Shown here: positions 1-10,312 of the stretch, piece by piece
Layout of the letters: each line of letters starts with the position of its first letter
Numbering within the stretch: position 1 is the first letter of the stretch
DNA from: Martensiomyces pterosporus
Lineage: Eukaryota > Kickxellomycota > Kickxellomycetes > Kickxellales > Kickxellaceae
NCBI GenBank assembly: GCA_025201845.1
Contig: MU603940.1
Location: 124,001 to 188,000 of the forward strand
Direction: 5' to 3'
DNA length: 64,000 nucleotides
Program-made: the position numbers and the translations under genes
The notes under the pieces: model-generated
Seen by the model: the letters and a program-made list of their open reading frames with translations, nothing else
Database searches by the model: none
Told to the model about the DNA's origin: nothing

Positions 1-1062
1 GGTCTTGGATTGTCGCTGGGCTCGACTGCACCCCCACCGCCGGTTGTGTCTGGGCCACAAGCGGAGAAGATCGCAAAGTCCCGTGCTAGCTCGCAGTCGT
101 CGGAGGACATGGGCGATATTCCTTTAGCACAGCTGGCGCTTATTCAGCCTAGAGCATCAAACACAGCTGGTGCCTCTCAGGCGATGCCCACTCAAGGAGC
201 GCCGCATTTGGCCAGCCAACCTGGCATGATACCACAGCAGCAACCAGCAGCGGCGATACAGCCGATGGCTAGTGCGGGAGCCACGGCTTTGTCTCTGTCT
301 GGGCTTGACGCTGCATTGGGGATTGGAGCAACAGCTGCCACTCAGCAACCCACAGGCCTCCCAGGGGCTTTGCATTTAGCACAGACAGGCAGTGCTGCTA
401 TGGGCGGCGCGCTTAGCATTGGCCGTAGTGAGGTCGGTATTGGCGGGCTAGCGGCAGGGCTTCAGCAGCAGCCAGTGGGTGGCCCGCAGCTGCTGGTGAC
501 CGCAACATCTGTGGTCCCAAGCGCCGCTGCACCACTAGGCAGTATGCCTGCGCCTGCTGCTCTCTTGATGGAGAAGGGGACAACTGGCGTGGAGTCCACG
601 GTGCTTCTAAGCAAACCCCCACACGGCCAGCCGGTAAACCCGAATTTGAGGCTTGACATGGCCCAGCCATCCTCATCGCTAGGCGAAGCACCACTGGAAG
701 TGCTGGAGGAGATCGAGGCCAAGCTGTGCTCGCTTCTCAGCATCGCGTCCAAGGCAATCAAGATGCTTGCCGAGCCGAAGGAGGTGAGCGATTTTGGAGA
801 GGATTCGCTGGGCACGATCTCAAACATCGAGCCCATCGTTGCCGATTTTATGAGGGCTGTGGCTGAGGTGCAGGCTGGACTGAAGTACCAGCACAGGATG
901 TTGGTTGCGCAGGGAATTTCGATACAGACGAACGCTGCGTTCCAGAGCGACACGGCGGGGCCTGAGCGCGACTTGGCTACGTGGTCAGACGCTGCACGGC
1001 TTTTGGCCCATGCCTTGGAAAGCAGCCTGGCGCTGTCCTCCTCGTCCACCAAAGCGGAGTAG
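1..1062 (+). CDS. C-terminal part of a Q/A-rich protein with a Med11-like end (5' truncated)
   Basis: The reading frame is open from the first base of the window, so the start lies upstream. About 220 residues of low-complexity Ala/Gln/Pro/Gly/Ser-rich sequence come first. They are followed by a roughly 115-residue helical region (from about 685 to 1040) that begins LEVLEEIEAKLCSLLSIASK. Its pattern (a short acidic helix, then heptad-like helices, then a segment AGLKYQHRMLV) resembles the Mediator head subunit Med11, which pairs with Med22 in the RNA polymerase II Mediator complex. Med11 is normally a small protein, so a long disordered extension in front would be unusual. The match is by eye only, and an unrelated helical protein is a real alternative. 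The stop is TAG at 1060-1062. Confidence 0.5.
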   Translation, partial: GLGLSLGSTAPPPPVVSGPQAEKIAKSRASSQSSEDMGDIPLAQLALIQPRASNTAGASQAMPTQGAPHLASQPGMIPQQQPAAAIQPMASAGATALSLSGLDAALGIGATAATQQPTGLPGALHLAQTGSAAMGGALSIGRSEVGIGGLAAGLQQQPVGGPQLLVTATSVVPSAAAPLGSMPAPAALLMEKGTTGVESTVLLSKPPHGQPVNPNLRLDMAQPSSSLGEAPLEVLEEIEAKLCSLLSIASKAIKMLAEPKEVSDFGEDSLGTISNIEPIVADFMRAVAEVQAGLKYQHRMLVAQGISIQTNAAFQSDTAGPERDLATWSDAARLLAHALESSLALSSSSTKAE

Positions 1063-1287
1063 CTGATAATTTTTCCTAGCAGGAGTGGCTCAGCAGCCAA
1101 TCGATTCGCTACGAATACACCTTCTCTTGTTAAATTAGCGCACCACCAAAAAAAAAGTTTAATTGCTCTCTCTCACCCCCTTCGCTTTCCAATTACCAGC
1201 CTTTTTGCTCTTTAATTTCGGCCTGCTGCCTGCTGCCTGCTACCTCTCTTGCCTTGCTCCTAAACGTACATACAGCGACATACAAGG

Positions 1288-2418
1288 ATGGTCATTTCTC
1301 CGTTCACAAAGGATCTGAACTACCTCATTGAGGATTTCATTACGCGGCTCAAGCGCGGACAGATCATGGGCTCCATGCACGTTGCAGTCGAGACAACGAA
1401 TCTCATGCGACAGATTGTGTCGTCCAGCCGGTGGGACGACGTGCCTGGGCTTGTGGATATTATTAAACGCGTGGGCCAGCGACTGATGAAGGCTCAGCCG
1501 CGCGAGCTACTGATGGTCAACATTATCTGCCGCACACTGCACATAATCCACGAGGAGTCGAACTCGATTGGCATGTCTGTGCCGTCCAACAGCTCCGCAA
1601 CCCCGGGGTCGGCCAAGGGCTGTGATACGCCGGCGATGGGTCTGGGCCAGGGCGGCATTTCGTCGAGCAAGAGCCTTGCGGAGCAGGTGACGCGCACGCT
1701 GAGCAACGAGACGAAGAACATGCACCATCTGAAATCGTCCATCATCCAGTCCATCAGCGAGTATATCGAGGAGCTAGAGGGCACCGAGGACGGGATTGCG
1801 GCGCATGCTCTGGAGCACATCCACTCCAATGAGATCATCATGACCTGTGGCCGCTCGCGCACTGTTGAGTGCTTCCTCAAGGCAGCGGCAAGGAAACGCA
1901 AGTTCCACGTTATTGTGACGGAGTGTGCGCCCTCGTATGACGGACATGAGCAGGCAAAGGCACTGGCGGGACCCAATATCGAGGTTGTGGTGATCCCGGA
2001 TTCGGCTGTGTTTGCGATCATGTCGCGTGTCAACAAGGTTATTCTGGGCACCCATGCAGTCATGGCCAATGGCGGACTCATTGCGGCTAGTGGAACGCAT
2101 ATGGTTGCTGCTGCTGCCAGACACCACTCTACGCAGGTTGTCGTGTGCACTGGGCTGTACAAGCTGTCGCCCTTGTTCCCGTTTGACGACGACAGGTTCA
2201 ATACTATTGTTTCGCCTGACGCAGTCTTGCCATACAGCGATGGCGATCTGGTGGATGCCGTCGATGTTGCTAATCCGCGCTACGACTATGTCCCTCCGGA
2301 CCTCGTCGATATCCTCGTCGACCACACTGGCGGACACCTGCCATCCTACTTGTACCGCCTGCTTCAGGAGAACTATGACAAAGCGAGGGATCTGGCCTGG
2401 GACATCCACGATCAATAA
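1288..2418 (+). CDS. GCD7: Translation initiation factor eIF2B subunit beta
   Basis: A single-exon gene of 376 residues, close to the usual length of this subunit. eIF2B is the cytosolic guanine-nucleotide exchange factor for eIF2, and beta is one of the regulatory alpha/beta/delta subunits that sense eIF2 phosphorylation. The N-terminal helical domain is followed by the Rossmann-like domain of the family: a segment around residue 190 reading IIMTCGRSRTVECFL, then VIVTECAPSYDGHE, then VNKVILGTHAVMANGGLIA, and a C-terminal block KLSPLFPFD typical of the beta subunit. The ATG at 1288 follows a pyrimidine-rich leader and is the first in-frame ATG. A Ser/Pro/Gly-rich linker (about residues 95-125) separates the two domains. 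It ends at TAA 2416-2418. Confidence 0.95.
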   Translation: MVISPFTKDLNYLIEDFITRLKRGQIMGSMHVAVETTNLMRQIVSSSRWDDVPGLVDIIKRVGQRLMKAQPRELLMVNIICRTLHIIHEESNSIGMSVPSNSSATPGSAKGCDTPAMGLGQGGISSSKSLAEQVTRTLSNETKNMHHLKSSIIQSISEYIEELEGTEDGIAAHALEHIHSNEIIMTCGRSRTVECFLKAAARKRKFHVIVTECAPSYDGHEQAKALAGPNIEVVVIPDSAVFAIMSRVNKVILGTHAVMANGGLIAASGTHMVAAAARHHSTQVVVCTGLYKLSPLFPFDDDRFNTIVSPDAVLPYSDGDLVDAVDVANPRYDYVPPDLVDILVDHTGGHLPSYLYRLLQENYDKARDLAWDIHDQ

Positions 2419-4132
2419 ATGGCCCGCTGATTCTTAATTTCAAAATACAAGATGTTGAGGGTAGCGAGTGGAGTTTGGGATCTTGGCGCTTTGCATTTCG
2501 ATTATGTGGCTATGCTGCTGTGCCAGGCGACGATGATGGTCGATGTGCTGAAGAAGAGAGTTTCCGCTGCTGACGCTGTGTTTGAAAACAAGGGGCACGG
2601 TACCGCCATCCAAGCAGCACCACCTGTTTGCTAGAGGCCCAGGTGCGCTTCCTTACCTGCATCCTTGGCTTTACTCCAGCTGACGACGCTGAGCCGGCTC
2701 CCATCCCCAGTAGCATCGCCAAAGGCACTGAAATCTAGCAGCAGGTTTGCTGGTATTACCATACTAGCGCGCTGACACAAATCCTGGCGCAGCTTGCTGC
2801 TTCTTTTGCACTTTCAAGAGGGCACCTCGACATGCGCATTGTATTCTGAAATACACGCGTTCATTTACTAAATACTGAAGCACTATTAGCGTACAAGAAT
2901 GTGCACGGGCTATCAATGCCAGCACCTCCGCTCGCCAGCGCCGGAACCACCTAGCCAAGGAGGGGCTTTTGTGCGGGAAGCACACGTGAGTGCAGTCTGC
3001 TATCCGAGATCTCTTGCCAACCCAGATCATGTGAGTGATAGTCTCCATGAGCTGTCAAGCATGCTATGAACAATGGGTTGTTGAGTCTGCGGCTAGACAA
3101 AGGGTGCAGACGTGTAGTGCAGGCAGCACAGCAAAGAGCTCGTTGTCTCAGCGTAAGAGTCAATCTCCTTATTTAAAAAGGTCGCTCTACAGCCGAGCAA
3201 GGCCTGGGATGAGTGGGGCCAGAGGGCGCTATTTGTCCATGCGGCAGAAGGAGTGTCGGTGGATAGGAGAGCTTGTGTGGACCTGGCGAGGAGAACAGTA
3301 AGGATGCGGCGATGTGGACCTGGATCTGAATGCGGAACCAGATGCGGCGAGCGGCGAGCGGCGCGTGGTGAGCGATGTAGCCGGCTCCGTCGCTAGTGCT
3401 GGCGAATTGATGCCATTGCGAATATTTGCACAAAGGAAGGGAAAGAAAACCTGCGTGTTGCAGTTTGGAGAAGAGAGCTGGAGAGAGGGAAAACGCGAGG
3501 AAATGTCGGCGACGAAGGCAGGGCTTGCTGTTTTATATGCCACCCAGCACCACCATTTCTCTCCTCACCCACGACACCCAGCATTCCAGGTTTTCACACC
3601 AACTTTCTTTTTCGCTCTTTTACAGGCGCTTATATCATATATACATTGGCTGCGCCTTTGCAATATAAATAAGGCATAAATTTGCGTTGATGTCCACAAC
3701 GCGGACGCCTGGCAGGGGGTGCAAGCAATTGTGTGGATCACACATCTGCAAGCCACGCTTATCGCAGTGCTATTGTTCACGTCCTTCACAATCGCGCTCC
3801 GTGTGGTTGCAGCAAACTGGCAATTGTCAAGCGAAAGGCGTGGCATGCCTTAGTGCTTCCCATGGTACCTGGTTTCCACCCATGTTTCTACGACTCGCCA
3901 CGATCTATTTGGGTTCTGGTCCGGGCGCAGGGGAAAAGCGGGATGCTCGGGGCTAGCCGAGCTCCCCAGAAAAAACGTGCACCCAGCAGTATCCATACAG
4001 CCAAGGCACCAGCCAATATCGCACATGCGGTGCTTATTTTTGGGTAGCGAAAATGGCTATGTAAACGACTGGTAGCAAAAAAAAAACAAAGCAAAAAGTC
4101 TATGCGAATCAAAACCCCAAGCTCCGCGCGGC
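2419..4132. other. Convergent intergenic region, no gene recognised
   Basis: About 1.7 kb lie between the 3' ends of GCD7 (+) and MDJ1 (-). Only short ORFs occur, and none shows a domain, biased codon use or convincing splice sites. There is a TATA-like run (atataaataagg, about 3661-3672). This is long for a convergent gap, so a non-coding transcript is possible, but nothing in the sequence demands one. Confidence 0.5.
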
Positions 4133-5788
4133 TTACTTGGTATCCTTCTTGTGCTTAAAGTTCTCAAAGTCCTTCTTGATCCGGCTAAAGAACCCGTCCT
4201 TGTTGCTGCTGTCGCTGCTGTCCTTCTCGTTGCCGCCCTCATTTGTCGAAGATCCCGAGTCCGGATTCGAGGGAGCATCCGGAGACCTATGCTTGCCCAG
4301 CACATCGGCCTCAAACTGCTCGACGAGCTCTCTCTGCTTATCAGTGAGCTTGGTGGGCAGCTTGACGCGCAGGTGCAAGTACTGGTCGCCGCGAGAAGAG
4401 GAGTTGACTCTGCGAATTCCCTTTCCACGCAGCCTGAGCTCGTCGCTCGGCTGTGTTCCACTCTTGATCTTCACCTCCACATCACCATCCACTGTGGGAA
4501 CGCGCACCGAGCCTCCGAGAATGGCAGTGGTGAAAGGAAGGTCGACATCATAGTAGACATCCGATCCCTTGCGGCGGAAGATCTTGCTCGGGAGAACGCG
4601 CACACGAACATACAAATCGCCTGCAGGCCCATCCCCATCCAACGGCACGTCGCCCTGGCCGTGGAGCTGAATCCGCATGCCGCTATCGCACCCAGCTGGA
4701 ATATCGATGGGTACGGCCCTTCGCTCGCGCACCCTACCCTTTCCATCGCACGACGAGCACTGATCAGCACGACTAATTGTCGAACCCTCGCCGCCGCATG
4801 CCGGGCACGGCTGCTGCACATGGAACCCGCCCATGGAGAAAGTCGCCTGTCCTGTGCCGTTGCAAGTTTTGCACGTGTGGCGCTTAGCGCCCTTCTTTGC
4901 GCCCACCCCACCGCAAGGCTCACACTTGACAATCGGAGTGATCGTAACGCTCGTCCGCACGCCATTGACAGCGTCCATGAACGGAATGGTCACGGTAGCC
5001 TCGATGTCCTCGCCCACCGACATGTATCCGCCATTACGGCCGCCCCGGCCTCTGCCACCGCCGCCCATGCCACCGAAACCGCCGCCAAACATTTGCGAGA
5101 GAATGTCATCCATGTTAGAAAACCCGCCGAAGCCGGCGCCTGGACCACCGCCCATGCCGCCAGTAGGGTCTGCAGTGCCAAACTGGTCATAGGACTTGCG
5201 CTTGGTCTCATCGGACAGTGTGTCGTAGGCCTCCTGGATCTTGACAAACTTGTCTTTCGCGTCAGAGGCCTTGTTGGCGTCTGGATGGTACTTTTTGGCC
5301 AACTGGTAGTACGCCTTCTTGATCTCGGATTGCGATGCGTCGCGTTTTACTCCCAGGATATCGTAAAAGTCCTCCTTGCGGCTAATGTTCGATGTGTGGA
5401 AGCCTCGTGCGCTGCTGGGAGTCACAGATCGACCTAAATAAGCAATCAGAGGTTGCATTCCCACAGTTTGCAGAGTATTACCGTAAGATAGCAGGAAGGC
5501 AGGGTAAAATGCCGAGATAAGCGGTGGTTGTTAGTATTTGACGATAACTACAGTGCGTCCGTCGCACGCACTTGCGCTATTCAGTGTTTCTGAGCATTAC
5601 CCCCTGTAGACCACGGATGGTGTGGCCTGGATCACAGGCTAAAAGGGTACTCTACCTTGGCTGGTGCTTCTGCGGCTGGAGGAGGCACTTGTGATCGAAG
5701 CAGCGCCAAGCGGTGGCGGGGTATGCGATGCCTGTGCCGCCCTCAGCACACGCATACCGCTGGTACTTGCAAGCCGAGTCGCATACAT
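4133..5788 (-). CDS. MDJ1: Mitochondrial DnaJ (Hsp40) co-chaperone, two exons
   Basis: Type I J-protein of the mitochondrial matrix, stimulating the Hsp70 Ssc1 in folding of imported proteins. Exon 2 (4133-5433) carries the J domain ([11 protein letters not shown]...HPD motif), a G/F-rich linker, the four CxxCxGxG zinc-finger repeats ([32 protein letters not shown]), the C-terminal substrate domains and a charged Ser/Lys-rich tail. No ATG lies in front of the J domain in that exon except one inside the apparent intron. An upstream exon (5656-5788) begins [20 protein letters not shown], an Arg/Ser-rich mitochondrial presequence. It ends CCAAG|GTAGAG, and the acceptor TTATTTAG|GT at 5434-5440 restores the frame exactly (G+GT). 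The intron is 222 bp and the spliced protein 477 residues. A more upstream in-frame ATG at 5899 overlaps a TATA-like run and is less likely. Confidence 0.9.
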
Positions 5789-6826
5789 CTTGAATTGAAA
5801 CCTGCAAACGAATGGAGACTGAAATGCCGGTTTTTGTATCAAGCAGAAAGCTATAAAGAGGCGAAAAGCCGCTTGCAGAGAGACAGGCGCTGCTATCATA
5901 TATAGCAGGCGTGGAACGAGCCGGCGCTCGCCTGGTTTGCCTGAGCTTGAGCGCGGCTTATCCCCGCCTCTCTCACGCTAGCACACTCAGCCGCCTGTTT
6001 CTAGATGAATCTAGGTCCTTTCAGATTGCATGATGGATCAGATCAGCCTGATTGCTGCATTGAGCAGTCGCTTGGGTACCAGCAGGAAATACACATGGCA
6101 CTGCAGAGAGAAGCTGGAGAGAGTGGAGTGCGCGGTACGCGATCGCTATTGGGCAGGTGCTCTTGTGACTCTGGATCTTATTCCACGAGCCAGGCATGCA
6201 GCTGGTGGGAGAGCGCCTGGAGCAAAGCCCCCGCCGCCCTTTCACGAGAAAACCAACCAGAGCCGAGGGGACGCTGCGTCTGATGGCAGCCAGGCACTCT
6301 GGAAGCCCTGGGGCTGATTTCGACTGTGCAGGCTCTAGCCGCCCATGTGCACAAGGCGAGGATGAATGTGAAAGTCGCAGCAGCAGGCGTCGCAAGGCGG
6401 CGTCTTCAACAGGTAGCCCCGTGCGCACTGACACGTGATTCGAATTGCGCGCCTGTCATCGCACATGCCTAAACGGGGCAGGGTGGTAGGCAGGCGGCGA
6501 TCTCCTCCGCCGCTCGGCAAAAGGGAAAAGCGGGGGAGGAGCACGGAGGAGAAGTTAACCCCGGCTCACAGCGAAGGCACCAAAAGCTCTTGTGCTCGTG
6601 CGCACATGCGCTCTAAGCGCGATAAAGAGCGGGGTGCGGAGCGCCTGGCGGCATATAAAGAGCAGCGGCTACCGGGCGCAAATGGAAACGCCTCTAATTA
6701 ACGCCTTGCTCTCCAACCCATTTTACCGTCGCCCTTCCACTTCCTGTACAAACGGGGTTTATATTCTCTCTTCGAGTGAAATTCCACTTCTCCACAAAAG
6801 CGAAAAGTCACACACACAGTCTAACA
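5789..6826. promoter_or_regulatory. Divergent promoter region between MDJ1 and thiolase
   Basis: About 1 kb without a gene, serving both diverging genes. On the thiolase side a TATA box (TATAAA, 6654-6659) lies 168 bp before the ATG and is followed by a pyrimidine-rich leader. On the MDJ1 side a TATATATG run lies at about 5897-5904. No operator can be named from sequence alone. Confidence 0.55.
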
Positions 6827-7564
6827 ATGGCTACCGCACGTCTTGGACAAGTATCTTCGCACCTTGCCGGCAGCAAGGCTCCGCGCACACAGATTGGCGT
6901 CAAGAACCCCGACGACGTCGTCATTGTCCAGGCTCTCCGCACTCCCATCACCCGCGCTCGCAAGGGTGGGTTCAAGGACACCACCTCCGAGTATCTTCTG
7001 GGAAACATTCTCCGCGGTGTTATTGAGCGCACCAAGATCGACCCCGCTCTCGTTGAGGATATCTGCGTTGGCAATGTCTGCCCTCCTGGCGGCGGCGCCG
7101 TCATTGCTCGCATGGCTGCTCTCTATGCTGGCTTCCCCAACACTACCAGCGTCCAAACCGTCAACCGCCAGTGCTCCAGCGGTCTCCAGGCTGTGGTTCA
7201 TATTGCGCATCAGATCCAGGCTGGCATGATTGACATTGGCATTGGCGCTGGTGTCGAGAGCATGACCCAGTTCTATGGCCCCAAGCACAAGATGATTCCC
7301 GACGTCATCAGCGACGAGGTTATGGCCGCTCCCGAGGCCGCCGACTGCCTGATTCCCATGGGATTCACCTCGGAGAACGTCGCCAAGGACTTCTCTGTTG
7401 ACCGCAAGAAGCAGGACGCATTCGCTGCCCTCTCGCACCAGCGTGCTGCCAAGGCACAGAAGGAGGGGTTGTTCGATGCCGAGATCTACCCTGTCAAGAC
7501 TACTATTAAGGACAAGGACGGTAACGAGAAGGAGGTCATTATTTCGCGCGACGATGGTGTGCGC
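6827..7564 (+). CDS. POT1: Peroxisomal 3-ketoacyl-CoA thiolase, copy A, 3' part lost in gap
   Basis: N-terminal 246 residues of an acetyl-CoA C-acyltransferase, the last step of peroxisomal beta-oxidation, cut by an assembly gap. Residues 5-13 read RLGQVSSHL, an exact type-2 peroxisomal targeting signal (R-L-x5-H-L), so the ATG at 6827 is well supported; an upstream in-frame ATG at 6776 would bury the signal. The thiolase N-terminal signature (IVQALRTPITRARKGGF) and the nucleophilic cysteine block NRQCSSGLQA (Cys116) are present. The His and second Cys of the active site would lie in the missing part. The next 408 bases align without indels to copy B but differ in patches (GPKHKMIPDVISDE versus GPGYRITPEQVSPE), so this is probably a separate paralogue or a chimaeric assembly, not a simple repeat. 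Confidence 0.93.
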
Positions 7565-7709
7565 NNNNNNNNNNNNNNNNNNNNNNNNNNNNNNNNNNNN
7601 NNNNNNNNNNNNNNNNNNNNNNNNNNNNNNNNNNNNNNNNNNNNNNNNNNNNNNNNNNNNNNNNNNNNNNNNNNNNNNNNNNNNNNNNNNNNNNNNNNNN
7701 NNNNNNNNN
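7565..7709. other. Assembly gap (145 N)
   Basis: A run of N inside the thiolase locus. If two complete genes lay in tandem, the rest of copy A (about 522 bp) and the start of copy B (about 330 bp) would both have to fit here. They do not fit in 145 bp, so either the gap length is a placeholder or the two flanks are one collapsed locus. Confidence 0.98.
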
Positions 7710-8639
7710 ACCGTCAACCGCCAGTGCTCCAGCGGTCTCCAGGCTGTGGTTCATATTGCGCATCAGATCCAGGCTGGCATGATTGACATTGGCATTGGCG
7801 CTGGTGTCGAGAGCATGACCCAATTCTACGGACCTGGATACAGAATCACACCGGAGCAGGTCAGCCCTGAGATATATGCCACGAAGGAGGTTCCTGATTG
7901 TCTGATTCCCATGGGATTCACCTCAGAGAACGTCGCCAATGATTTCGGCATCTCGCGCGAGAAGCAGGACGCCTTTGCTGCTCTCTCGCACCAGCGTGCT
8001 GCCAAGGCACAGAAGGAGGGGCTGTTCGATGCCGAGATCTACCCTGTCAAGACTACTATTAAGGACAAGGATGGCAACAAGAAGGTGACCACCGTGTCTC
8101 GCGATGACGGCGTCCGTCCTACCACCACCCCTCAAACGCTGGCCAAACTCAAACCTGCATTCACTGCTGAGGGCTCCACCACTGCCGGTAACGCCTCGCA
8201 GGTCTCGGACGGCGCTGCTGCCGTTCTCCTGATGAAGCGTAGCCGCGCCGTTGAGCTTGGTCTCCCCATCCAGGGCAAGCTTATTGCATCGGCTGTTGCT
8301 GGTGTTCCTCCTCGCATCATGGGTGTTGGCCCTGCCTACGCTGTCCCCGCTGTTCTCAAGAAGACTGGTCTCACTGTTGATCAGCTTGACATTGTCGAGC
8401 TCAACGAGGCCTTTGCTTCGCAGTCTGTGTACTCGATCGAAAAGCTTGGTCTCGACATCAACAAGGTCAACCCCAAGGGTGGAGCTATTGCGTTTGGCCA
8501 TCCTCTTGGCTGCACTGGAGCCCGGCAGATCTCGACTCTTCTTACTGAGCTCAAGCGCCAGGACAAGCGTGTTGGCTGCACCACCATGTGCATTGGCGGC
8601 GGGTTTGGTATGGCTGCCGTCTTCGAGTCCGAACACTGA
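7710..8639 (+). CDS. POT1: Peroxisomal 3-ketoacyl-CoA thiolase, copy B, 5' part lost in gap
   Basis: C-terminal part (309 residues) of a 3-ketoacyl-CoA thiolase, starting inside the active-site cysteine block (NRQCSSGLQA). It contains the rest of the catalytic apparatus: NEAFA, GGAIAFGHPLGCTGAR with the catalytic His, and the second cysteine in CIGGGFGMAAV near the C-terminus. The frame is offset from copy A by 553 bases, which is not a multiple of three, so the two parts cannot be read through as one ORF. Its first 113 bases are identical to copy A. The next block is strongly diverged, and after that short identical and diverged patches alternate. The missing N-terminus presumably carries the same PTS2. 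The stop is TGA at 8637-8639. Confidence 0.93.
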   Translation, partial: TVNRQCSSGLQAVVHIAHQIQAGMIDIGIGAGVESMTQFYGPGYRITPEQVSPEIYATKEVPDCLIPMGFTSENVANDFGISREKQDAFAALSHQRAAKAQKEGLFDAEIYPVKTTIKDKDGNKKVTTVSRDDGVRPTTTPQTLAKLKPAFTAEGSTTAGNASQVSDGAAAVLLMKRSRAVELGLPIQGKLIASAVAGVPPRIMGVGPAYAVPAVLKKTGLTVDQLDIVELNEAFASQSVYSIEKLGLDINKVNPKGGAIAFGHPLGCTGARQISTLLTELKRQDKRVGCTTMCIGGGFGMAAVFESEH

Positions 8640-9949
8640 ACGCATACAACCTCCTTTGTGTAGCATCCCAGACGGCTTCTTGATAGCTACATTAGAGCAA
8701 GTGCATATACATCCTACCTCAGCACTTCCAATACAACGCCCATTTGCATTTTGAGTGACAAACAGCAACAGCAGATGCATTGGCTGACCAGCTGAACTGC
8801 AAGAGTCGCATATATATTTCAGGGGGCAGCAACTGCAAAGAGGCGTCGAATCTTGTGCACACGCGTGGGAGGATGCTTTCGTGCCGGCTAACACGGGCAC
8901 AACCCGCCCTGCCCACACACTTCGCTGCGCTCTTTCTCTCCATTGCCCCATTCTGCTCCTCTCTGGATGCAAAAAAAATGCGTGCACGTACAAACGCACG
9001 GTGCATATTGCGGCGGCAGGGCACATGCCCACACTACATGCAGAAAACACAGTCCACCTCTGTCACGGATTTGGGATGATTAACGCGCCTTGCAAGCCCA
9101 GATAGCAATCGCGCAGGAAAAAAAGGACTGGCCAGCGTTAGCGCGATCAAACGAGATAACGCCTACTTGCGGGATGATTCGGTACATGCTTGCGGATATT
9201 CTAGTTGGCTGCAGGAGCAGGGGGGTGCACCGCCAAGAGACTTCAGCGCTGAGGGCAGGGCGGGGTTTCATGGAAGCTAAAATGTACGTAACAGGCACAC
9301 ACACACAGTCGCCAGCACCATCTCGCTACTGGAGGGAGAGTTACTCTGCAGCTGTGCTCAGGCCCACTGAAACTCGCACAAGCGAAGGCTTTGTTGAAAA
9401 CTGCCCTCTCTACAGCTTGGCTTGGCTTTCATTGTTGCGTCACAACAATGCTCCATCGCGCATGAAGTTGCACCCGAAAGGCTCTGCACACTCGGGAGAT
9501 GGGCAGCCAATAAAGCAGTGATCACATGCACGCTGGAAGGCGACAGAAAAGGAGGTGTTTGTTATACTGGCGAATGCATGTGACCGCTGTTTGCGACTAT
9601 CGATCAAACCACAGCCAGGCGTAGGGCCAGACACTGGAGGAAAGGGCAGAGCAAAGGCAGGGGAGGCCGTGATGTTGCGCACGCATACATGCAGCCTTAA
9701 CTAATTGTGACAAGTTTTAGCAGTATTCGGCATGCGCCGTATAAATTGGCAGTCGCGCCGAGACCCTCCGGATTCCCTCTCCACCTCCTCTTCACGTCTC
9801 TCCTCCTTCGCTCCCAAAAAAATCACTACTGGCACCACTTTTGACCCTCCACACATCACAAAGGCCTAGAAAAACAGTCGCTTTCATTCCATACTCACTC
9901 CATTTAGCCTTCAAACAAAACCCACTGCCATTTCAACCACCCAACAGCC
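8640..9949. other. Intergenic region with promoter of the following small gene
   Basis: About 1.3 kb without a recognisable gene. A TATAAAT box (9740-9746) is followed by a long pyrimidine-rich leader (about 9770-9940), typical of the leaders elsewhere in this window, and belongs to the small gene starting at 9950. A short CA repeat lies at about 9297-9307. ORFs of up to 143 codons in this region show no domain or targeting signal. Confidence 0.5.
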
Positions 9950-10312
9950 ATGACTATTCTACGCCTCACTGCCAGCACAACCGCCCGTGCATGCTCCCGC
10001 GCCCTCTCATCGGCGCGCAAGATGAGTGCGCCAGCCCTTGCCTCGGGCACACGGGCGTACACCAACATCGACATGTACACTGAGGGCGAGCACCTCAACC
10101 CGGTGGCCTTCCACCAGTACTTGCAAAAGAAGGATCGCGAGTTCAAGGAGTTCCTCTCGGACGAGTGCGATATGCTCGCTAGCGAGTCCTTCCCTACCAC
10201 CTCATCGCCCATTTCCAAGGCCCCGCTGAACGGATCGAGCAAGGCTGTGAATGAGCAGTTTGCCAAGCAGATCTCGGATCTCCTTGACCCCTCATATGGT
10301 GCCTCCAGCTGA
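9950..10312 (+). CDS. Small protein of unknown function, probable mitochondrial targeting
   Basis: A 120-residue ORF with a clear promoter context (TATA box at 9740, CT-rich leader). The first 35 residues (MTILRLTASTTARACSRALS and on) are rich in Arg, Ser, Ala and Thr and lack acidic residues, as in a mitochondrial presequence. The remaining part is acidic and helical (YLQKKDREFKEFLSDECDML) with a Ser/Pro-rich linker and a second short helix. I do not recognise the family. It is not a CHCH protein and shows no membrane segment. It could be lineage-specific. The alternative is a spurious ORF, made less likely by the upstream signals and the coherent presequence. Confidence 0.6.
   Translation: MTILRLTASTTARACSRALSSARKMSAPALASGTRAYTNIDMYTEGEHLNPVAFHQYLQKKDREFKEFLSDECDMLASESFPTTSSPISKAPLNGSSKAVNEQFAKQISDLLDPSYGASS

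Noticed and set aside
4151..5437. 428-codon plus-strand ORF
   Set aside because: It is antisense to MDJ1, whose J domain and zinc fingers are clear; its own translation has no domain. GC-rich genes here commonly throw long antisense frames.
6005..6700. Several 80-140 codon ORFs upstream of thiolase
   Set aside because: They overlap the divergent promoter and TATA box and have no supporting features.
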